A DNA stretch of 56,673 nt, taken from NCBI GenBank assembly GCA_025353585.1, contig JANXOM010000017.1, forward strand, positions 1-56,673, read 5' to 3'. This DNA comes from Deltaproteobacteria bacterium (GTDB lineage: Bacteria > Myxococcota_A > Polyangia > Haliangiales > Haliangiaceae). Positions 42,057 to 50,688 of the stretch are shown in pieces. The number at the start of each line of letters is the position of its first letter. Position 1 is the first letter of the stretch. Below the pieces are notes generated by a model. It was not told where the DNA came from, ran no database searches, and saw nothing but the letters and a program-made list of their open reading frames with translations. A program made the position numbers and the translations under genes.

Positions 42057-42605
42057 ATGGACAACGACAGCATCATCGAGCGCATCGTCGCGGACGCGGC
42101 GCCGCTCCAGGTTCGGTTCGTGTCCCGGCTCTCGCTCAAGGGTCGCAACGCCACCTTCACGCCGGCCGATCCGGTCGTCCAGATCCGCGTCAGCATCCGG
42201 CTCACGGGCGTCGATCGGCTCGCGACCCTCGCGCACATCCTCGGCCACGCCGAGGCGCAGGGCGCCGGCCGCCCGGAGGCGTACGCGCGCGCGGTGACCG
42301 CGAGCGCCGAGAAGTGGCGCGGTCGCCCCGCCGACGAGCAGCGCGCCGTGCTCGCCGAAGAGGTCACCGCCTGGCAGCGCGGGCTCACCATCGCGCTCCG
42401 CCATGGGCTCACCGACACCGAGGGGTTCTTGCGCGTGGCGCGCGAGCGGCTCGCGACGATGCGCGGCAAGCTCGATGTCAACATCGTGGCCGTCGATGCG
42501 GCGCTCGAGCAGATCACGGCCAGCGCCCGGCCGCCGCGGACGCCGCCCGCCTCAGCGGACCGCGCGGTCGACGTGCTCGCCGATCGCGTCGAAGAGAGCC
42601 TGTAG
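42057..42605 (+). CDS. Protein of unknown function divergent from BlaI
   Basis: A 182-aa, mainly helical cytosolic protein starting MDNDSIIERIVADAA. The sequence begins beta-like (QVRFVSRLSLKGRNATF) and continues with amphipathic helices rich in Ala, Arg and Glu. No signal peptide or named domain is recognised. Its promoter region carries the two BlaI-type palindromes, so it may belong to the beta-lactam-responsive regulon. The 3' end overlaps the convergent gene by 54 bases, which is long but common in this genome's dense layout. Confidence 0.65.
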   Translation: MDNDSIIERIVADAAPLQVRFVSRLSLKGRNATFTPADPVVQIRVSIRLTGVDRLATLAHILGHAEAQGAGRPEAYARAVTASAEKWRGRPADEQRAVLAEEVTAWQRGLTIALRHGLTDTEGFLRVARERLATMRGKLDVNIVAVDAALEQITASARPPRTPPASADRAVDVLADRVEESL

Positions 42606-43208
42606 CGCCCGCGCGCGCTTGCGGGCCGCGGCGCGGAAGATCGAGCGCGACGCGAGGAACACGCCGCCGAGCCAGCCGGCGAAGAACACGGGCGCGAGGA
42701 GCGGGACCGCCGTCGTCGCGAGGATCGGCAGCATGATCCCGCCGCCACCGACGCCGCCACCTACACCGCCGAAGATGCCGCCCGCCAGCGACGAGAGTCG
42801 CTCCGTCACGGTCAGCGTCGTGACGCCGTCGCGGACGGAGATCGACACCACGAGCGACGGGCCGCTCCGTTGATCGCTGCGCGACGGGTACCAGGTGAGC
42901 GATGACTTCAGGAGCTCGCTGCGGCCCGGGTCGCGCGTGACCTCGCGGATCACCTCGATGAGATCCTCGAACTTCTCGGGCGGAAACGCGGCCTCCCACC
43001 GCCGCGTCAGGTGGAGCTGGCCAGGGGCGCCGAACCAGCGCGCGCCGCTCCCCTGCGTGACGAGGGCGAGCGCGGCGCCCGGCTGGACGGCGAGCGCCGT
43101 CGAGCGCTTGCCCTCGAGCTCGTCGATCCGCTCGCGCGCGCGGGCGAGATCCGCCTCCAGCGCATCGATGCGCGCCTGCGCGGCGTCGCCGTCGTCCCGG
43201 TAGCTCAT
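42552..43208 (-). CDS. Coiled-coil membrane protein of unknown function
   Basis: A 218-aa protein starting MSYRDDGDAAQARIDALEAD, a short leading coiled coil (ARARERIDELEGKR). A beta-rich central part (WYPSRSDQRSGPSLVVSISV) is followed by a Gly-rich hinge (GGIFGGVGGGVGGGG), one or two hydrophobic helices (PLLAPVFFAGWLGGVFLA) and a basic tail. I know no name for it. It is convergent with the 42057 gene and upstream of the lipoprotein at 43246, but transcribed in the same direction, with 37 bases between. Confidence 0.7.
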   Translation of the reverse strand: MSYRDDGDAAQARIDALEADLARARERIDELEGKRSTALAVQPGAALALVTQGSGARWFGAPGQLHLTRRWEAAFPPEKFEDLIEVIREVTRDPGRSELLKSSLTWYPSRSDQRSGPSLVVSISVRDGVTTLTVTERLSSLAGGIFGGVGGGVGGGGIMLPILATTAVPLLAPVFFAGWLGGVFLASRSIFRAAARKRARALQALFDAIGEHVDRAVR

Positions 43209-43245
43209 GCCCGCGCAGTCTAGCGCCGGCGGGCATGACGTGGCG

Positions 43246-43860
43246 CTACTTGACCGTCAGCGACTCGCAGGCCTTCGTGATCTCTTCCTTAGTGATGCCG
43301 CCGGCCGACATCGCGTCCTTGCGCTTCGTCGTGTTGCCGCTGCACACGATCTGCGAGCCGCCGAACTTGCGGACGTAGACCATCTCGTTGTTCTTACCCT
43401 CGTCGTCGGTGACGACGGCGTACCAGCCCTTGTCGGTCTTGTTCGTCTCGTCGACCTTGGTGATCGCGGTGCCGAGCTGCATCATCATCGGCGCGGCCTC
43501 CTTGAGGTCGTCGATGGTGTCGAGCTTGTCCTTGACGACGCGCACGACGATGCTCGTCATGTACTCCTCGTTCTCCCACTTCGCGACCTTCGCGTCGCCG
43601 TCCCACGTGGGCTTCCACTTGCCCATCGGCGCGAGCTTGAGGCCGAGATATTCCTTCGTCTCGTCGGCCGACGGCCCGGTCGCGGCGGGGGCGGGCGCGG
43701 CGGCGGGCTCTGCTGTCACGACCGGCGCGGGGGCCACGGCGGGCGCAGCGGCCGGGGTGTCCGTCGACTTCGTCGCTGACGCCGGAGCGCCGTCCGTCTT
43801 CTTGCTGCAGGCGCCGGCGGTGGCCAGCAAGAGGATCGCGATCGTGGTCATCTTGGTCAT
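43246..43860 (-). CDS. Small lipoprotein with an Ala/Pro-rich linker and a C-terminal globular domain
   Basis: A 204-aa protein with lipobox ATAGACSKKTDG. An Ala/Pro spacer of about 45 residues leads to a beta-rich domain (EYMTSIVVRVVKDKLDTIDD; GWYAVVTDDEGKNNEMVYV) with a single Cys near the end (SQIVCSGN). No family is recognised. The start MTKM, the first 13 coding bases and the 5' leader resemble those at 30611, so these lipoprotein genes may share a mobile or duplicated leader. Confidence 0.75.
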   Translation of the reverse strand: MTKMTTIAILLLATAGACSKKTDGAPASATKSTDTPAAAPAVAPAPVVTAEPAAAPAPAATGPSADETKEYLGLKLAPMGKWKPTWDGDAKVAKWENEEYMTSIVVRVVKDKLDTIDDLKEAAPMMMQLGTAITKVDETNKTDKGWYAVVTDDEGKNNEMVYVRKFGGSQIVCSGNTTKRKDAMSAGGITKEEITKACESLTVK

Positions 43861-44126
43861 GCCCGGGCCCTGTGCAGCAATAGAACCAGGTCCGCGGCGC
43901 GTGATGACAGGCGGTTGGCGCGCGCCTGGTGTGTCCACGGCAACCCAGGCGGCCGGCCAGTCGGGTCCGGGCGGCCCCGCGTGCAGGTCGGCGATCACGG
44001 CGCGGCACGCGGTCGCGCTTCGCAGCCGACGGAAGCTCGTGGTCGCGGTCGGGGCTCGCGTACGCCGTCGTTCCCGACGCTTGATGTGGCCACCGACGGA
44101 GACGGACGCGCACCTGCCGCGCTAAC

Positions 44127-45338
44127 TTGGCGCGAGTGCTCACCCTCGTCCGCGATGCAGAGCTGTACGCGCCCGAGCCGCGCGGCCGCCAGGACATCCT
44201 CCTCGCCGGCGGGCGCGTCGTGGCCATCGCGCCGCAGCTCCCCGCGCCGCCCGCCGCCTACAACGCCGACATCGTCGACGCCGGCGGGCGCCGGGTCATC
44301 CCCGGCCTCGTGGACGGCCACGTGCACGTCGGCGGCGGCGGCGGCGAGTCGGGCTTCGCCTCGCGCGTCCCCGCGATCACGTTCGGCGCGCTCGTCAGCG
44401 CCGGCATCACCAGCGTCGTCGGCCTCCTCGGCACGGACACCACCACCCGGACCATCGAGGACCTCGTCGCCCGGACCCTCGGGCTGCGCGCCGAGGGCCT
44501 CTCCGCGTGGTGCTACACGGGCGGCTACCAGACGCCGCCGCGCACCCTCACCGGCCGCGTCCGCGACGACATCGTCTTCTGCGATCCGATCATCGGCGTC
44601 GGCGAGCTCGCGCTCAGCGATCACCGCAGCGGCCAGCCCACCCTCGACGAGCTGCTCCGCATCGCGAGCGACTGCCACGTCGCCGGCCTCACGACGGGCA
44701 AGGCCGGCCACGTCCACCTCCACCTCGGGGACGGCGCCCGCGGGCTCGAGCTCGTCCGCCGGGCGCTCGCCCAGGCCGAGCTCCCCGCGCGCGTCTTCCA
44801 CCCGACGCACGTCAATCGCAACCCGCGGCTCTTCGACGAGGCGCTCGAGCTCGCCACCTCGCACGGCGTCCCGCTCGACGTCACCGCATTCCCGCCCGGC
44901 GACGACGATGACGACGACGTCCCGGCCCCCATCGCCATCGCCCGCGCGCTCGCCACGCCCGGCTTTCCGATCGCCCGCCTGACCTGCAGCTCCGACGGCG
45001 CCGGCTGCCTGCCGACCTTCGACGCGAACGGCGTCCTCACGCACATGGACGTCGGCCGGCCCGCCACGCTGCTCGCCGCCCTCGTCGACACCGCCGCCGC
45101 GCTCGGCCTCGCCGCCGCGCTCCCCGTGTTCACGGCGAACGTCGCCGATCAGCTCCGCCTCCCGCGCAAGGGCCGCCTGGCCGTGGAAGTGGACGCCGAT
45201 CTCGTCATCCTCGACGCGCAGGGCGGCGCGCAGGACGTGATGGCCGGCGGCCGCTGGCTGGTCCGGAATGGCGTACAAGTCGTGCACGGCATGTTCGAAC
45301 GACCCGCCCCGCGAGCGTCTGCGCGAGAGTCTCGATGA
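44127..45338 (+). CDS. iadA: Isoaspartyl dipeptidase (beta-aspartyl-peptidase), cyanophycin degradation
   Basis: A 403-aa amidohydrolase. It carries metal-site motifs GHVHVGGGG (HxH), KAGHVHLHLGDG, FHPTHVNRN and SSDGAG, and SDHRSGQP, as in E. coli IadA. At the position of the bridging carboxylated lysine of the E. coli enzyme (GVKCAISDHRS) this protein reads GVGELALSDHRS, so Glu probably bridges the metals. It cleaves beta-Asp-Arg dipeptides released from cyanophycin. The start is uncertain: TTG 44127 or GTG 44136. Its TGA overlaps the ATG of cphB. An export signal is absent, so it is cytosolic. Confidence 0.88.
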   Translation: MARVLTLVRDAELYAPEPRGRQDILLAGGRVVAIAPQLPAPPAAYNADIVDAGGRRVIPGLVDGHVHVGGGGGESGFASRVPAITFGALVSAGITSVVGLLGTDTTTRTIEDLVARTLGLRAEGLSAWCYTGGYQTPPRTLTGRVRDDIVFCDPIIGVGELALSDHRSGQPTLDELLRIASDCHVAGLTTGKAGHVHLHLGDGARGLELVRRALAQAELPARVFHPTHVNRNPRLFDEALELATSHGVPLDVTAFPPGDDDDDDVPAPIAIARALATPGFPIARLTCSSDGAGCLPTFDANGVLTHMDVGRPATLLAALVDTAAALGLAAALPVFTANVADQLRLPRKGRLAVEVDADLVILDAQGGAQDVMAGGRWLVRNGVQVVHGMFERPAPRASARESR

Positions 45339-46189
45339 GCCCGGCCCGGGTCGCCACCGAGTTCGCGCGCGGCTATATCATCCCCGTCGGCGGCGCCGAG
45401 GACAAAGTCTCCGCCGTCGAGATCCTGCGCAAGTTCACCGAGCTGTGCGGGGGCCCGCGCGCAAAGATCGCGATCATCCCGACCGCGTCCGTCCTCCCCG
45501 ACACCGGCAGCCGCTACGAGCAGCTCTTCACGGGCCTCGGCGCGAGCTCCGCGATCGCCCTGCCCTACGCCGAGCGCGCCGACGCCCCGCGCGCCGACTG
45601 GATGGCCGTCCTCGACGAGTCCACCGGCATCTTCCTGACCGGCGGTAACCAGCTGCGCCTCTCGACGATCCTCGGCGGCACCGCCGTCGCGCGCGCGATC
45701 CGCCGGGCCAACGCCCGCGGCGTCCACGTCGCCGGCACGAGCGCGGGCGCCGCCATCCTCTGCGAGCACATGATCGCGTTCGGCAAGGAGGGCAGCACGC
45801 CGCGCGCCGGCGCCGCCTCGCTCGCCCCCGGGTTCGGCATGACGAACCGCGTGATCATCGACCAGCACTTTCGCCAGCGCGACCGGCTCGGTCGCCTCCT
45901 CGGCTCGCTCGCCTACAACCCGTTCGCGATCGGCCTTGGCCTCGACGAGGACACCGCCGCGTTCATCGATCCCGACGACTGCATCGAGGTCGTCGGCTCG
46001 GGCGCGATCACCATCGTCGATGTCTCGGCGCTGCAGCACTCCAGCATGGCCGAGGTCAGCGAGAGCGAGCCGATCTGCATGATCGGCGTGCAGCTCCACA
46101 TCCTGACCCAAGGCTCCACGTACGACATGCGCGCGCGCACCGCCCGTCCCCCGACCCAGGCCCAGGCCCAGGCCCAGGAGAAGTCATGA
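45335..46189 (+). CDS. cphB: Cyanophycinase
   Basis: A 284-aa serine peptidase of family S51 with the nucleophile Ser136 in GTSAGAA, the GGNQLRL block and DQHFRQRDRL. Cyanophycinase releases beta-Asp-Arg dipeptides from the polymer inside the cell. The C-terminus has an unusual PTQAQAQAQEKS tail encoded by four CCAGGC-type hexamers. The start overlaps iadA and the end overlaps cphA (both ATGA), so degradation and synthesis are co-translated. Confidence 0.93.
   Translation: MSPARVATEFARGYIIPVGGAEDKVSAVEILRKFTELCGGPRAKIAIIPTASVLPDTGSRYEQLFTGLGASSAIALPYAERADAPRADWMAVLDESTGIFLTGGNQLRLSTILGGTAVARAIRRANARGVHVAGTSAGAAILCEHMIAFGKEGSTPRAGAASLAPGFGMTNRVIIDQHFRQRDRLGRLLGSLAYNPFAIGLGLDEDTAAFIDPDDCIEVVGSGAITIVDVSALQHSSMAEVSESEPICMIGVQLHILTQGSTYDMRARTARPPTQAQAQAQEKS
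46155..46178 (+). repeat. Four tandem CCCAGG hexamers at the cphB/cphA junction
   Basis: The repeat encodes the Gln-Ala tail of CphB, and its last copy supplies the GGAG ribosome site (46177-46180) of cphA five bases before ATG. Copy-number change would be in frame for cphB and would not alter the cphA spacing. Confidence 0.7.
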
Positions 46190-49002
46190 AGATCGTCGAG
46201 CGCCGCGTCTACCGGGGTCCGTCGCAGTACGCCCTGTTCCCCGTCATGCGGCTCACCGTCGATCTCGGCGAGCTCGAGGCGTGGCCGTCCGGCAAGCTCG
46301 ACGGCTTCAACGATCGCCTGCTCGCGGCGCTGCCGTCGCTCGACCAGCACACGTGCTCGTACGGCTCCGCGGGCGGCTTCGTGCGCCGCCTCACCGAGGG
46401 CGAAGGCACGTGGCTCGGCCACGTGATGGAGCACGTCGCGATCGAGCTCGAGCAGCTCGCGGGCGCGAAGGTCAGCTTCGGCAAGACGCGCGGCGCGGGC
46501 GAGCCGGGCAAGTACCACGTGATCTACGAGTACGAGGAGGAGCGCGTCGGCGAGGAGGCCGCGAACCTCGCGCACCGGCTGCTCGAGTCGATCCTGCCGC
46601 CCGCGCTGCAGAAGAACGCGCCGGAGAGCTTCGACTTCAAGATGGAGCTCGAGGAGCTGATCACGCTCGCGCAGCGGCGCCAGCTCGGGCCCTCGACGAG
46701 CGCGCTCGTCCGCGCGGCCGAGGCGCGGGACATCCCGTGGCTGCGGCTCAACGACTACTCGCTCGTGCAGTTCGGGCACGGCAAGTATCAGAAGCGGATC
46801 CAGGCGACGGTGACGTCGGAGACGCGGCACATCGCGGTGGCGATCGCGTCCGACAAGGAAGAGACGAACAAGATCCTCGGTGACCTCGGCCTGCCGGTGC
46901 CGCACCAGCGGCTCGCGCGCTCGGCCGAAGAAGCCGTGCGCCAGGCGAACCGCCTCGGGTTCCCGGTGGTGGTGAAGCCGCTCGACGCGAACCACGGGCG
47001 CGGCGTGTCGATCGACCTCAAGACCGACGACGAGATCCGCGTCGCGTTCGAGAAAGCGCGCGAGCACGCGCGGACGATCGTCATCGAGACGTTCCTCGCG
47101 GGCTACGACCACCGCATGCTCGTCGTCGGCGGCAACCTGATCGCGGTCGCGAAGCGCGTGCCGGGGCACGTCATCGGCGATGGCGTGAAGACGATCGCGG
47201 AGCTCGTGGACATCGTGAACAGCGATCCGCGCCGCGGCATCGGTCACGAGAAGGTGCTGACGCGCCTCGAGCTCGACCACCAGGCCGAGCGCCTGATGGC
47301 GCAGAAGGGCCACACGTCCGCGACGGTGCTGCCGGCCGGCGAGATCTTCTTCATTCGCACGACGGGCAACCTCTCGACGGGCGGCACGGCGATCGATCTC
47401 ACCGATGTCTGCCACCCGGACAACCGCGAGATGGCCACGCGCGCGGCCAAGGCGATCGGCCTCGACGTCGCCGGCATCGACTTCATCACGCTCGACATCT
47501 CGCGCAGCTATCGCGAGGTCGGCGGCGGCATCTGCGAGGTGAACGCGGCCCCCGGCTTCCGCATGCACGTCGCGCCGACGGAGGGCAAGCCGCGCGAGGT
47601 CGGCCAGCCCGTCATGGACATGCTGTTCCCGCCCGGCACGCCCGCGCGCATCCCGATCGCGGCCATCACCGGCACGAACGGCAAGACCACCACCACGCGC
47701 ATGCTCGCGCACATCCACAAGATGGATGGGCGCAAGGTCGGCCTCGCGACCACGGACGGCGTGTACATCGACGGCGAGCGCACGGTCGTCGGCGACATGA
47801 CCGGCCCGCGCGCCGCGCAGATGGTGCTCCGCGATCCGGACGTCGACCTCGCCGTGCTCGAGACGGCGCGCGGCGGCCTCGTGCGCGCGGGCATGGGCTA
47901 TCGCAACTGCGATGTCGGCGCGGTGCTCAACGTCGCGGCCGATCACCTCGGCATGCGCGGCGTCGACACGCTCGAGCAGCTCGCCGAGATCAAGCGGATC
48001 GTGGTCGAGGTCGCGCGCGACTGCGCCGTGCTCAACGCCGATGACGACCTGTGCTTGCAGATGGCGGATCACACGCACGCCACGCGCATCGCGTACGTGA
48101 CGATGAACCCGCGCCACGAGCTCGTCCGCCAGCACATCGCGGCGGGCGGCACGGCGGCCGTGCTCGAGGAGCACATCCGCGGCCACATGATCACGCTCTA
48201 CGATCGCGGCACGCACCTGCCGCTGCTGTGGACGCACCTGATCCCGGCGACCCTCGAGGGCCGCGCGATGCACAACGTGCAGAACGCGATGTTCGCCGCC
48301 GTCATCGCGTTCGCGATGGGCGTGAAGATCGAGAACATCCGCCAGGGGCTGCGCACGTTCGACACGACGTTCTTCCAGGCGCCGGGCCGGCTCAACGTGT
48401 TCGACAAGCTGCCGTTCAAGGTGATCCTCGACTACGGGCACAACGCGGCCGCGATGCGCGCGATGGCGGACCTCGTGCGGCGGCTCGACGTGCGCGGTCG
48501 CCGCATCGGCGTGATCTCGGCCCCCGGCGATCGGCGCGACGAGGACATCGCGGAGCTGACGCGCGAGGCAGCGAAGGCATTCGACTACATGATCCTGCGG
48601 CGCGACGAGGATCCGCGCGGCCGCGGCGAGCGCGAGGTGCCGTTGCTGATGGCGGCGACGCTGCGCGAGGCGGGCGTGGCCGAGGATCGGTTCGCGATCA
48701 TCGTCAACGAGGCCGAGGCCGTCGACGCGGCGCTCGCGGCCGGCAAGCCTGGCGATCTCGTCGTGGTGTTCGCCGACAACCTGACGCGTTCGTGGAAGCA
48801 GATCATCTACTTCGGCGGCGGGGATCCGAGCACGGCGGCCGGCGAGCCGACCTTGTCCGCGGTCGCCCCGACGACGCAGGTGCTCGTGCCCGCGGTGGCG
48901 CCCGCGACGGTCGAGGACGAGCCGATCGTGACGAGCTCGGGCGGTCGCCAGGTCATCGCGGATGCGCGCGGCGTACGCCTCGCCCGCGAAACCGAAGACT
49001 AG
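46186..49002 (+). CDS. cphA: Cyanophycin synthetase (CphA1)
   Basis: A 938-aa enzyme that builds multi-L-arginyl-poly-L-aspartate from Asp and Arg with ATP. The layout is complete: the N-terminal domain (YRGPSQYALFPVMRLTVDLG), an ATP-grasp domain (about 215-475; GFPVVVKPLDANHGRGVSI) that adds Asp, and a Mur-ligase-like domain from about 485 with the P-loop ITGTNGKTTTTRM (near 495) that adds Arg. The C-terminal 60 residues are an Ala/Thr/Val-rich extension. The length is slightly above the usual 870-900. It is translationally coupled to cphB and followed after ten bases by a Mur-ligase paralogue. Confidence 0.95.
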   Translation: MKIVERRVYRGPSQYALFPVMRLTVDLGELEAWPSGKLDGFNDRLLAALPSLDQHTCSYGSAGGFVRRLTEGEGTWLGHVMEHVAIELEQLAGAKVSFGKTRGAGEPGKYHVIYEYEEERVGEEAANLAHRLLESILPPALQKNAPESFDFKMELEELITLAQRRQLGPSTSALVRAAEARDIPWLRLNDYSLVQFGHGKYQKRIQATVTSETRHIAVAIASDKEETNKILGDLGLPVPHQRLARSAEEAVRQANRLGFPVVVKPLDANHGRGVSIDLKTDDEIRVAFEKAREHARTIVIETFLAGYDHRMLVVGGNLIAVAKRVPGHVIGDGVKTIAELVDIVNSDPRRGIGHEKVLTRLELDHQAERLMAQKGHTSATVLPAGEIFFIRTTGNLSTGGTAIDLTDVCHPDNREMATRAAKAIGLDVAGIDFITLDISRSYREVGGGICEVNAAPGFRMHVAPTEGKPREVGQPVMDMLFPPGTPARIPIAAITGTNGKTTTTRMLAHIHKMDGRKVGLATTDGVYIDGERTVVGDMTGPRAAQMVLRDPDVDLAVLETARGGLVRAGMGYRNCDVGAVLNVAADHLGMRGVDTLEQLAEIKRIVVEVARDCAVLNADDDLCLQMADHTHATRIAYVTMNPRHELVRQHIAAGGTAAVLEEHIRGHMITLYDRGTHLPLLWTHLIPATLEGRAMHNVQNAMFAAVIAFAMGVKIENIRQGLRTFDTTFFQAPGRLNVFDKLPFKVILDYGHNAAAMRAMADLVRRLDVRGRRIGVISAPGDRRDEDIAELTREAAKAFDYMILRRDEDPRGRGEREVPLLMAATLREAGVAEDRFAIIVNEAEAVDAALAAGKPGDLVVVFADNLTRSWKQIIYFGGGDPSTAAGEPTLSAVAPTTQVLVPAVAPATVEDEPIVTSSGGRQVIADARGVRLARETED

Positions 49003-49012
49003 GCGGCCTGCC

Positions 49013-50647
49013 ATGCGTGTCCTCGACTCGCGGCGCGTGACCGGCCCGAACCTCGCCGCGCGCGAGCCAGGCGCGATCGTGGAGCTCGCGCTCGACGGCG
49101 CGGACGCCGACGTCGTGATCGCGGCATGGCGGGCGGCGATCGCGCGCACGCTGCCGTGGCCGGGCGAGCCGCACGTGCGGCGGTTCGCGGGCGGGCTCGC
49201 GCTGTTCGTGCCCGGGCCGATCGACGCGCTGTTGCCGCTGACGGATCTGAACGAGCACGCCGTCGCGTGCGCCGAGGCCGCCCTCGCGGGGGCGCCGCCA
49301 CCCGCGCTGGATCCGGCGGTGCTCGCCGCGATCGCCGCCGCGCACGTGCCGGGCCTCGCGGAGCTCGCGGCGGCCGCGCTCGCGCACGACGTGCCCCTGC
49401 TCGTCGACGAGGTGGTCATCACGCTCGGGGCCGGGCCCGGCATGCTGAGCTGGCCCCGCGAGACGCCGCTCCCCGCCCCCGCGGCGATCCCGTGGGCGCG
49501 GCTGACGCGGATCCCGATCGCGCTCGTGACCGGCACCAACGGCAAGACGACCACGGCGCGGCTCGTCGCCCGCATCGCGCGGCTCGCCGGTCGCGTCCCG
49601 GGGCTGACGTCGTCGGACAGCATCACGATCGACGAGCGCATCGTGGAGCGCGGCGACTACAGCGGGCCCGAGGGCGCGCGCACGGTGCTGCGCGACCCGA
49701 CCGTGAACCTGGCCGTGCTCGAGACGGCGCGCGGCGGCATCCTGCGGCGCGGCCTCGCGGTCGAGCGGTGCGACGCGGCGCTGATCACGAACGTCAGCGC
49801 GGACCACCTCGGCGACTACGGCATCGACGACGTGCCGACGATGGCGCGCGTGAAGTCCGTGGTGGCGAGCATCGCGCGGCGCGTGGTGCTCAACGCCGAG
49901 GACGCGCAGCTGGTCGCGCTCGCGCCGATCATCGCGCGCGCCGAGGACACGATGTGGTTCGGCGGCGATGGCTCGCGGGGCGCGCACGCGTGGTTCGTCC
50001 GCGCCGGCATGGTCGTGGCGCGCGGCGTGTTCGGCGAGCGCGAGCTACTCGCGGTGGCCGACGTGCCGATCGCGTTCGGCGGTCACGCGCCCTACAACGT
50101 GGCCAACGCGCTCGCGGCGGCCGCGCTCGCGGACACGCTCGACCTGCCCGATGCGGCGATCGTGGAGGGCCTGCGCACGTTCACGTCGAGCGCGACCGAC
50201 AACCCCGGTCGCGGCAACATCGTCGACGCGGGCCACGGCGTGTCGGTGCTGCTCGATTTCGGCCACAACGCGGCGGCGGTCCACGGCGTCATCGGCCTCG
50301 CGCGCTCGTTCGTCACGGCCCCCGGCGCGCGGCTCCGCGTCACGATCGGCATGCCGGGCGACCGCAGCGACGCCGAGCTCGGCGAGGTCGCGCGCGGGAT
50401 CGCGGCCGGCGGGCCCGCCGAGGTCGTGGTGCGCGAGCTCGGACCGGGGCTGCTGCGCGGGCGCGCACCGGGCGCGACGTCCGCCGTCCTCGCGGCCGCG
50501 CTGGCGGCGGCGGGCGTGAGCGTTCGCCACGCGAAGAGCGAGCTGGCCGCGCTCGAGCTCTTGCTCGCCGCGTCGCAGCCTGGCGATCTGGTGCTCGTGC
50601 TCGTGCACATCGACCCCGCCGTCGACGCGCGGCTCGCGACGGAGTGA
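49013..50647 (+). CDS. CphA-like Mur ligase lacking the ATP-grasp domain
   Basis: A 544-aa protein starting MRVLDSRRVTGPNLAAREPG. The N-terminal 160 residues resemble the CphA N-domain (TGPNLAAREPGAIVELAL) but run straight into a Mur-ligase domain with VTGTNGKTTTARLVARI near 170, DYSGPEGARTVLRDP and SADHLGDYGIDD. The ATP-grasp module of CphA is absent, unlike cyanobacterial CphA2, which retains it. It may add an amino acid to a cyanophycin precursor or primer, or act as a partner of CphA. It lies directly downstream of cphA in the same operon and ends next to a convergent gene with a hairpin. Confidence 0.85.
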   Translation: MRVLDSRRVTGPNLAAREPGAIVELALDGADADVVIAAWRAAIARTLPWPGEPHVRRFAGGLALFVPGPIDALLPLTDLNEHAVACAEAALAGAPPPALDPAVLAAIAAAHVPGLAELAAAALAHDVPLLVDEVVITLGAGPGMLSWPRETPLPAPAAIPWARLTRIPIALVTGTNGKTTTARLVARIARLAGRVPGLTSSDSITIDERIVERGDYSGPEGARTVLRDPTVNLAVLETARGGILRRGLAVERCDAALITNVSADHLGDYGIDDVPTMARVKSVVASIARRVVLNAEDAQLVALAPIIARAEDTMWFGGDGSRGAHAWFVRAGMVVARGVFGERELLAVADVPIAFGGHAPYNVANALAAAALADTLDLPDAAIVEGLRTFTSSATDNPGRGNIVDAGHGVSVLLDFGHNAAAVHGVIGLARSFVTAPGARLRVTIGMPGDRSDAELGEVARGIAAGGPAEVVVRELGPGLLRGRAPGATSAVLAAALAAAGVSVRHAKSELAALELLLAASQPGDLVLVLVHIDPAVDARLATE

Positions 50648-50655
50648 CCGTCGCG

Positions 50656-50688
50656 CCTACTGGATCCCGGCCGGCTTCGTCCAGTAGG
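50656..50688. terminator. Perfect nine-base inverted repeat between convergent genes
   Basis: CCTACTGGA (50656-50664) pairs with TCCAGTAGG (50680-50688), leaving a 15-base loop. It sits just after the Mur-ligase stop and inside the last codons of the leftward lipoprotein gene. There is no U-run, so it may be a bidirectional stop signal of weak type. Confidence 0.4.

Noticed and set aside
46155-46178. Repeat array or CRISPR
   Set aside because: A short hexamer run within coding sequence; no spacers, and no cas-like genes anywhere.
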